DNA of 8,165 bases, taken from JAICYJ01 sp036263035. GTDB lineage: Bacteria > Actinomycetota > Thermoleophilia > Gaiellales > JAICJC01. Positions 5,502 through 8,165 of this stretch are shown piece after piece. Position 1 is the first letter of the stretch. Every line of letters begins with the position of its first letter. The notes below the pieces were generated by a model. That model saw nothing but the letters and a program-made list of their open reading frames with translations, ran no database searches and had not been told where the DNA came from. The position numbers were made by a program, and so were the translations under genes. The stretch is taken from assembly GCA_036263035.1 (NCBI GenBank), contig DATAHR010000128.1, positions 1-8,165 of the forward strand. The letters are read 5' to 3'.

Positions 5502-6599
5502 ATGAGCGTGACACGAGGGATGCCAACCCTGCCGGGACGCGACTACCACGCGCCGGAGATCTTCGAGCTCGAGCGCGAGCAGGTGTTCGCGCGCAGCTGG
5601 TTCTACGCCGGCCGCGCCGAGACGCTGCAGGAGCCCGGCGACTTCGTCACCGTTGACGTCGCCGGCGAGAGCGTGATCGTCCTGCGCGCCAAGGACGGCG
5701 GGCTGCACGCCTTCTACAACGTCTGCCGCCACCGCGGATCGCGCCTGTGCGAGCAGCCCTCCGGCCGCATGAAGGGCGCCGTCAAGTGCCCCTACCACGC
5801 CTGGAGCTACTCGTTCGACGGGCGGCTGATCGGCACGCCGATGGTGGACAGGGACGAGATCGACCGCGAGTCGCTCGGCCTCTGGCCGGTCGCCGTGGCC
5901 GTCTGGCAGGGCTTCCTCTTTCTCCACCTCGACCCCGACCCGGTGCCGCTCGAGGAGGCGCTTCGCGACCAGCACGAGCAGCCGCTGGCCATGGCCCGCT
6001 TCGGCCTCGACGGGCTGCGGATCGGCCACACCACGGTGAGCGAGGTCGAGGCCAACTGGAAGATCCTGATCGACAACTACAACGAGTGCCTGCACTGCCC
6101 CACCGTCCATCCGGAGCTGGTCGCCGTCGTCCCCACGTTCCGAACCGGGAACTCCTATGACGCCAGCCGAAGCGACGGCGGCGTGGAGCTTGCCGGCGGG
6201 GGCAACAGCTTCTCGGCGACCGGGCGATCGAGCCTTCCGGTGGCCGAGGGCCTGCGCGAGGCCGGCAGCTCGCTGTACGGCTGCACGGTCTATCCGAACA
6301 TGTTCATCGACGTCACGGGCACCGGCGCCATCTCGACCGTCCTCCTGCCGCGGGGACCGGGTCACACCACCGTCGTCACCGAGTACCTGTTCGCTCCCGA
6401 AGTGATCGCGGCTGACGGCTTCGACCCGTCCGAGATCGTGGACTTCGTCGAGCTGGTCGCGCACCAGGACTACGAGGTCTGCGAGCGCGTGCAGCGGGGG
6501 ATCCGGTCCCGCGCCTTCACCCACGGCGTGCTGGCCGAGAAGGACGAGCTGATCGGCGCCTTCAACAGCTGGTACCGGGGGATGCGCGAGGACGGCTGA
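5502..6599 (+). CDS. Rieske non-heme iron oxygenase, alpha subunit, betaine/carnitine demethylase-like
   Basis: A 365-residue oxygenase with a [2Fe-2S] Rieske domain (about 10-125) and a mononuclear-iron catalytic domain. Cluster ligands are visible as C75-R-H77 and C96-P-Y-H99. In the catalytic domain NWKILIDNYNECLHCPTVHP (185-204) supplies His198 and His203, and Asp323 in HQDYEVCERVQRG is the likely third iron ligand. The position that bridges the two metal centres, Asp in naphthalene dioxygenase, is Glu195 here, as in carnitine monooxygenase CntA. With the ECxHC pattern this points to the group acting on quaternary or N-methylated amines (carnitine, glycine betaine, stachydrine) rather than aromatic rings; that substrate call is inference. 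An electron-transfer reductase is required but none is in the window. ATG 5502 has a GGAG site 6 nt upstream. An operator-like dyad lies in its leader, and a UspA-like gene follows after 72 bp. Confidence 0.92.
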   Translation: MSVTRGMPTLPGRDYHAPEIFELEREQVFARSWFYAGRAETLQEPGDFVTVDVAGESVIVLRAKDGGLHAFYNVCRHRGSRLCEQPSGRMKGAVKCPYHAWSYSFDGRLIGTPMVDRDEIDRESLGLWPVAVAVWQGFLFLHLDPDPVPLEEALRDQHEQPLAMARFGLDGLRIGHTTVSEVEANWKILIDNYNECLHCPTVHPELVAVVPTFRTGNSYDASRSDGGVELAGGGNSFSATGRSSLPVAEGLREAGSSLYGCTVYPNMFIDVTGTGAISTVLLPRGPGHTTVVTEYLFAPEVIAADGFDPSEIVDFVELVAHQDYEVCERVQRGIRSRAFTHGVLAEKDELIGAFNSWYRGMREDG

Positions 6600-6634
6600 C
6601 GTCCGACCACGCGGGCGCCCGGAAAAGCTGAGAT

Positions 6635-6652
6635 GATGGCGCGGTCGCCATC
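6635..6652 (+). other. Perfect stem-loop in the leader of the UspA-like gene
   Basis: GATGGCG and CGCCATC form a 7-bp perfect stem around a CGGT tetraloop, ending 8 nt before the AGGAG ribosome-binding site. No T tract follows, so it is not an ordinary terminator. It could be an mRNA processing or stabilising element between oxygenase and UspA, or a protein-binding dyad. The perfect palindrome CGGGCGCCCG lies just upstream at 6612-6621. Confidence 0.35.
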
Positions 6653-6660
6653 CCTCGAGC

Positions 6661-6665
6661 AGGAG
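6661..6665 (+). promoter_or_regulatory. Shine-Dalgarno site deciding the UspA-like start
   Basis: AGGAG lies 6 nt before the ATG at 6672. The in-frame ATG at 6633 sits upstream of the hairpin and would add residues foreign to the family, so 6672 is preferred. Confidence 0.7.
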
Positions 6666-6671
6666 ATCAGC

Positions 6672-7091
6672 ATGAAGACCATCCTGGTTGGCTACGACCA
6701 GACCGACCCGTCCGAGCGAGCGCTCGAACGCGCCCTCGAGCTGGGCAAGGCCTTCGAGGCGAAGATCCTGATCACGAGCGTGGCCCGGGTGATGGCCGAC
6801 GCCGGCACCGGACGCAGCATGGGCGGCCTCGATCCCACGGACAGCCCGGAGGAGCATGCCGCGGAGATGCAGAGCGCGGCGGAGCGCGTCAAGACCGCCG
6901 GCCTGACGGCGGAGCTGGTGCGTGCGATCGGCGACCCTGCAGAGGCGATCGTGAAGGCGGCCGAGCAGTACGGCGCCGACCTGATCGTCGTCGGCGCGCG
7001 TGAGCGAGGCTGGATGCAGCGCATGCTCGACCACAGCGTCAGCCAGGACGTGGCCCGCCACGCGCGGTGCGACGTGCTGATCGTGCACTAG
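6672..7091 (+). CDS. Universal stress protein, UspA family, with altered nucleotide-binding motif
   Basis: A single-domain 139-residue cytosolic protein, the usual length for UspA. It begins MKTILVGYDQTDPSERALERA, with the N-terminal beta strand and Asp9 of the family, and ends with the DLIVVGARERG (103-113) and CDVLIVH (133-139) strands. ATP-binding members have G-x2-G-x9-G-(S/T); here those positions read Gly108, Glu111, His121 and Ser122, so two of the three glycines are replaced. This suggests it does not bind ATP in the standard way, as in E. coli UspA-type members, although the fold is clearly kept. UspA proteins are small dimeric stress or regulatory factors without a fixed reaction. 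It lies 72 bp after the oxygenase and 24 bp before the PLP enzyme on the same strand, which suggests linked expression, though each gene might have its own promoter. Confidence 0.9.
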   Translation: MKTILVGYDQTDPSERALERALELGKAFEAKILITSVARVMADAGTGRSMGGLDPTDSPEEHAAEMQSAAERVKTAGLTAELVRAIGDPAEAIVKAAEQYGADLIVVGARERGWMQRMLDHSVSQDVARHARCDVLIVH

Positions 7092-7103
7092 ACGCCGCTC
7101 TGA

Positions 7104-7109
7104 CAGAAT
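7104..7109 (+). promoter_or_regulatory. Candidate -10 element before the cysteine synthase-like gene
   Basis: CAGAAT (four of six matches to TATAAT) ends 6 nt before the ATG at 7116, where only a GGGG run one base from the ATG precedes the start instead of a spaced Shine-Dalgarno site. This is compatible with a leaderless transcript separate from the upstream genes. There is no recognisable -35 box, so confidence is low. Confidence 0.22.
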
Positions 7110-7115
7110 CGGGGC

Positions 7116-8039
7116 ATGCCGTCGATCCTCGACACGATCGGCAACACCCCGCTCGTCCGCCTGCAGCGCTGCGCGCCGGCGAACGGCGCGGAGCTCTGGG
7201 TGAAGCTCGAGTACCGCAACCCCACGGGCTCGATGAAGGACCGCATGGCACGGGCGATGGTCGAAGGCGCGGAGCGCGACGGCCTTATCTCCCCCGGCGA
7301 CACGGTGGTCGAGTACACGGGCGGCAGCACCGGGCCGGCGCTGGCGATGGTCTGCCGGGCGAAGGGCTACCGGTGCCTGATCGTGATGGCGGACTGCTTC
7401 ACGGAGGAGCGCTTTCAGCTGATCCGGTCGCTGGGCGGCGAGATCGAGGAAACGCGGTCGATCTACGGCCGGCCGAAGGTGACGGCGCAGGACATCGAGG
7501 CGATGGTCGAGCGAGCCGCGGAGCTGGCCGACCAGCCGGGGCACTACGGCACCGACCAGTTCCGCAACCCGTACATCATCCCGGATCACCGGGACCGTCT
7601 CGGCGGAGAGATCTGGGAGCAGACCGGCCGCCGCGTGACAGCCTTCTGCCACGGCATGGGCACAGCAAGCTCGCTGATGGGCGTGTCCGATGCGCTCCGT
7701 CCCCACGGCGTCTTCATCCAGGCCCTCGAGCCGGCCTCCTCGGCCGCCATCACAGGCGGTGAGCGCGGCCCGTTCCTGATCCAGGGCTGGACGGGCTTCG
7801 TGATGCCTCACTGGGACGCCGGGCGGGTCGACCATGTCGAGCCGATCGGCGACCAGGAGGCTGTCGAGATGACCCTGCGCCTCGCCCAGGAGGAGGGCAT
7901 CTTTGCCGGCATCTCCACAGGTGCGAACGTGGTCGGCGCACACCGGTTGGCCGAGCGGCTCGGCCCGGACGCCGTGATCGTCACCCTCGCCGTCGACAGC
8001 GGGTTCAAGTACCTCAGCGTCGCCCCGTACGCCGGCTGA
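7116..8039 (+). CDS. PLP-dependent cysteine synthase family protein, divergent loops
   Basis: A fold-type II PLP enzyme of 307 residues, matching the usual O-acetylserine sulfhydrylase length. It has the classic start DTIGNTPLVRL (6-16), the Schiff-base lysine Lys41 in NPTGSMKDR (35-43), GISTGANVVGA (265-275), and Ser295 in VDSGFKYLS, which contacts the pyridine nitrogen. Two loops differ from true cysteine synthases: the substrate loop TSGNTG reads TGGSTG (68-73), losing the asparagine, and the phosphate loop GTGGT reads GTASS (182-186). So it may use a different amino-acid donor or nucleophile than O-acetylserine and sulfide; cysteine, 2,3-diaminopropionate-type or cystathionine-type chemistry are all conceivable, and I do not assign one. 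The cytosolic enzyme lies 24 bp after the UspA-like gene. ATG 7116 is fixed by the family N-terminus. A stem-loop follows the gene. Confidence 0.88.
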   Translation: MPSILDTIGNTPLVRLQRCAPANGAELWVKLEYRNPTGSMKDRMARAMVEGAERDGLISPGDTVVEYTGGSTGPALAMVCRAKGYRCLIVMADCFTEERFQLIRSLGGEIEETRSIYGRPKVTAQDIEAMVERAAELADQPGHYGTDQFRNPYIIPDHRDRLGGEIWEQTGRRVTAFCHGMGTASSLMGVSDALRPHGVFIQALEPASSAAITGGERGPFLIQGWTGFVMPHWDAGRVDHVEPIGDQEAVEMTLRLAQEEGIFAGISTGANVVGAHRLAERLGPDAVIVTLAVDSGFKYLSVAPYAG

Positions 8040-8090
8040 TACGGCCGTCGGTGAACCGATCTCGGCTCACGCCCGAACCAGGTGCGACAA

Positions 8091-8112
8091 GGCGGCCAGA
8101 CGCCGCCGTTTC
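8091..8112 (+). terminator. Stem-loop after the cysteine synthase-like gene
   Basis: GGCGGC (8091-8096) and GCCGCC (8102-8107) form a 6-bp GC stem with a 5-nt loop, followed by GTTTCGCT, which contains only a short T run. It sits between the TGA at 8037-8039 and the next Shine-Dalgarno site, so a weak terminator is plausible. The spacer also has TCGGT-GA-ACCGA at 8048-8059, a short dyad of unknown meaning. Confidence 0.35.
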
Positions 8113-8133
8113 GCTCCAGGAAGGGGTCGAGAG

Positions 8134-8165
8134 ATGAGTGACATGGTCGATCGGACGCTGACCCG
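8134..8165 (+). CDS. Start of an unidentified gene (runs off right edge)
   Basis: An ATG at 8134 follows a purine-rich AGGAAGGGG stretch (8118-8126) with 7 nt spacing, one of the better ribosome-binding sites in the window. Only about ten codons are visible (MSDMVDRTLT), too few to name a family. An in-frame ATG at 8143 is less well spaced. The gap of about 94 bp with a stem-loop suggests a separate transcription unit from the PLP enzyme, but read-through is possible. Confidence 0.55.
   Translation, partial: MSDMVDRTLT

Noticed and set aside
5478..7943. An 821-codon open frame on the minus strand antisense to the oxygenase, UspA and PLP enzyme genes
   Set aside because: It reads through three genes that each show clear family motifs on the plus strand, and its own translation is low in complexity with runs of Arg, Ala, His and Asp. 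Long antisense open frames are expected in GC-rich DNA.
1..8165. tRNA or rRNA genes, CRISPR arrays, insertion sequences, prophage or toxin-antitoxin genes
   Set aside because: I looked for these on both strands and saw no supporting motifs, repeats or gene families.

Overview
The window is GC-rich throughout, with strong G/C bias at third codon positions, several GTG/TTG starts and mostly TGA or TAG stops. Gene content (a FadD15-type acyl-CoA ligase, a DadA/PuuB-type flavoprotein, a Rieske oxygenase, a RibD-C/DHFR-like protein, UspA) fits a high-GC actinobacterium. The overall look suggests a soil Thermoleophilia-type lineage, but that placement is inference and no marker gene is present.

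Left part (1-2422). A hydantoinase A/oxoprolinase-type gene runs off the left edge on the minus strand. A long-chain acyl-CoA ligase reads away from it on the plus strand, so 219-387 is a divergent promoter region. The ligase is followed by two small stem-loops and about 310 bases of non-coding DNA that carries a 7+7 bp dyad (GTCACAG...CTGTGAC) upstream of the next gene.

Middle part (2423-5425). An FAD-dependent amine/amino-acid oxidase-type protein (plus) converges, with only 2 bp between stop codons, on a RibD-C/dihydrofolate-reductase-like gene (minus). The latter is divergent from an unrecognised acidic 286-residue protein whose N-terminal half is a tandem duplication of a roughly 55-60-residue module.

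Right part (5426-8165). Three plus-strand genes lie close together: a Rieske mononuclear-iron oxygenase with the active-site pattern of the betaine/carnitine group, a UspA-like protein with a degraded nucleotide-binding motif, and a fold-type II PLP enzyme of the cysteine synthase family with altered substrate and phosphate loops. A near-perfect dyad, CTGACTG-TT-CAGTCAG, lies between a -10-like hexamer and the oxygenase start and looks like a TetR-type operator. A further gene starts at 8134 and leaves the window.

The flavoprotein, the Rieske oxygenase and the hydantoinase-like gene could all act on N-substituted small molecules (betaines, N-methyl amino acids, cyclic amides), but nothing proves they form one pathway, and the oxygenase's reductase partner is absent from the window. 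I see no tRNA, rRNA, CRISPR array, insertion sequence or phage gene. Most of the window is ordinary metabolism. The points most worth following are the divergent PLP enzyme, the duplicated-module protein, the operator-like dyad, and a split between genes with Shine-Dalgarno sites and genes that look leaderless.
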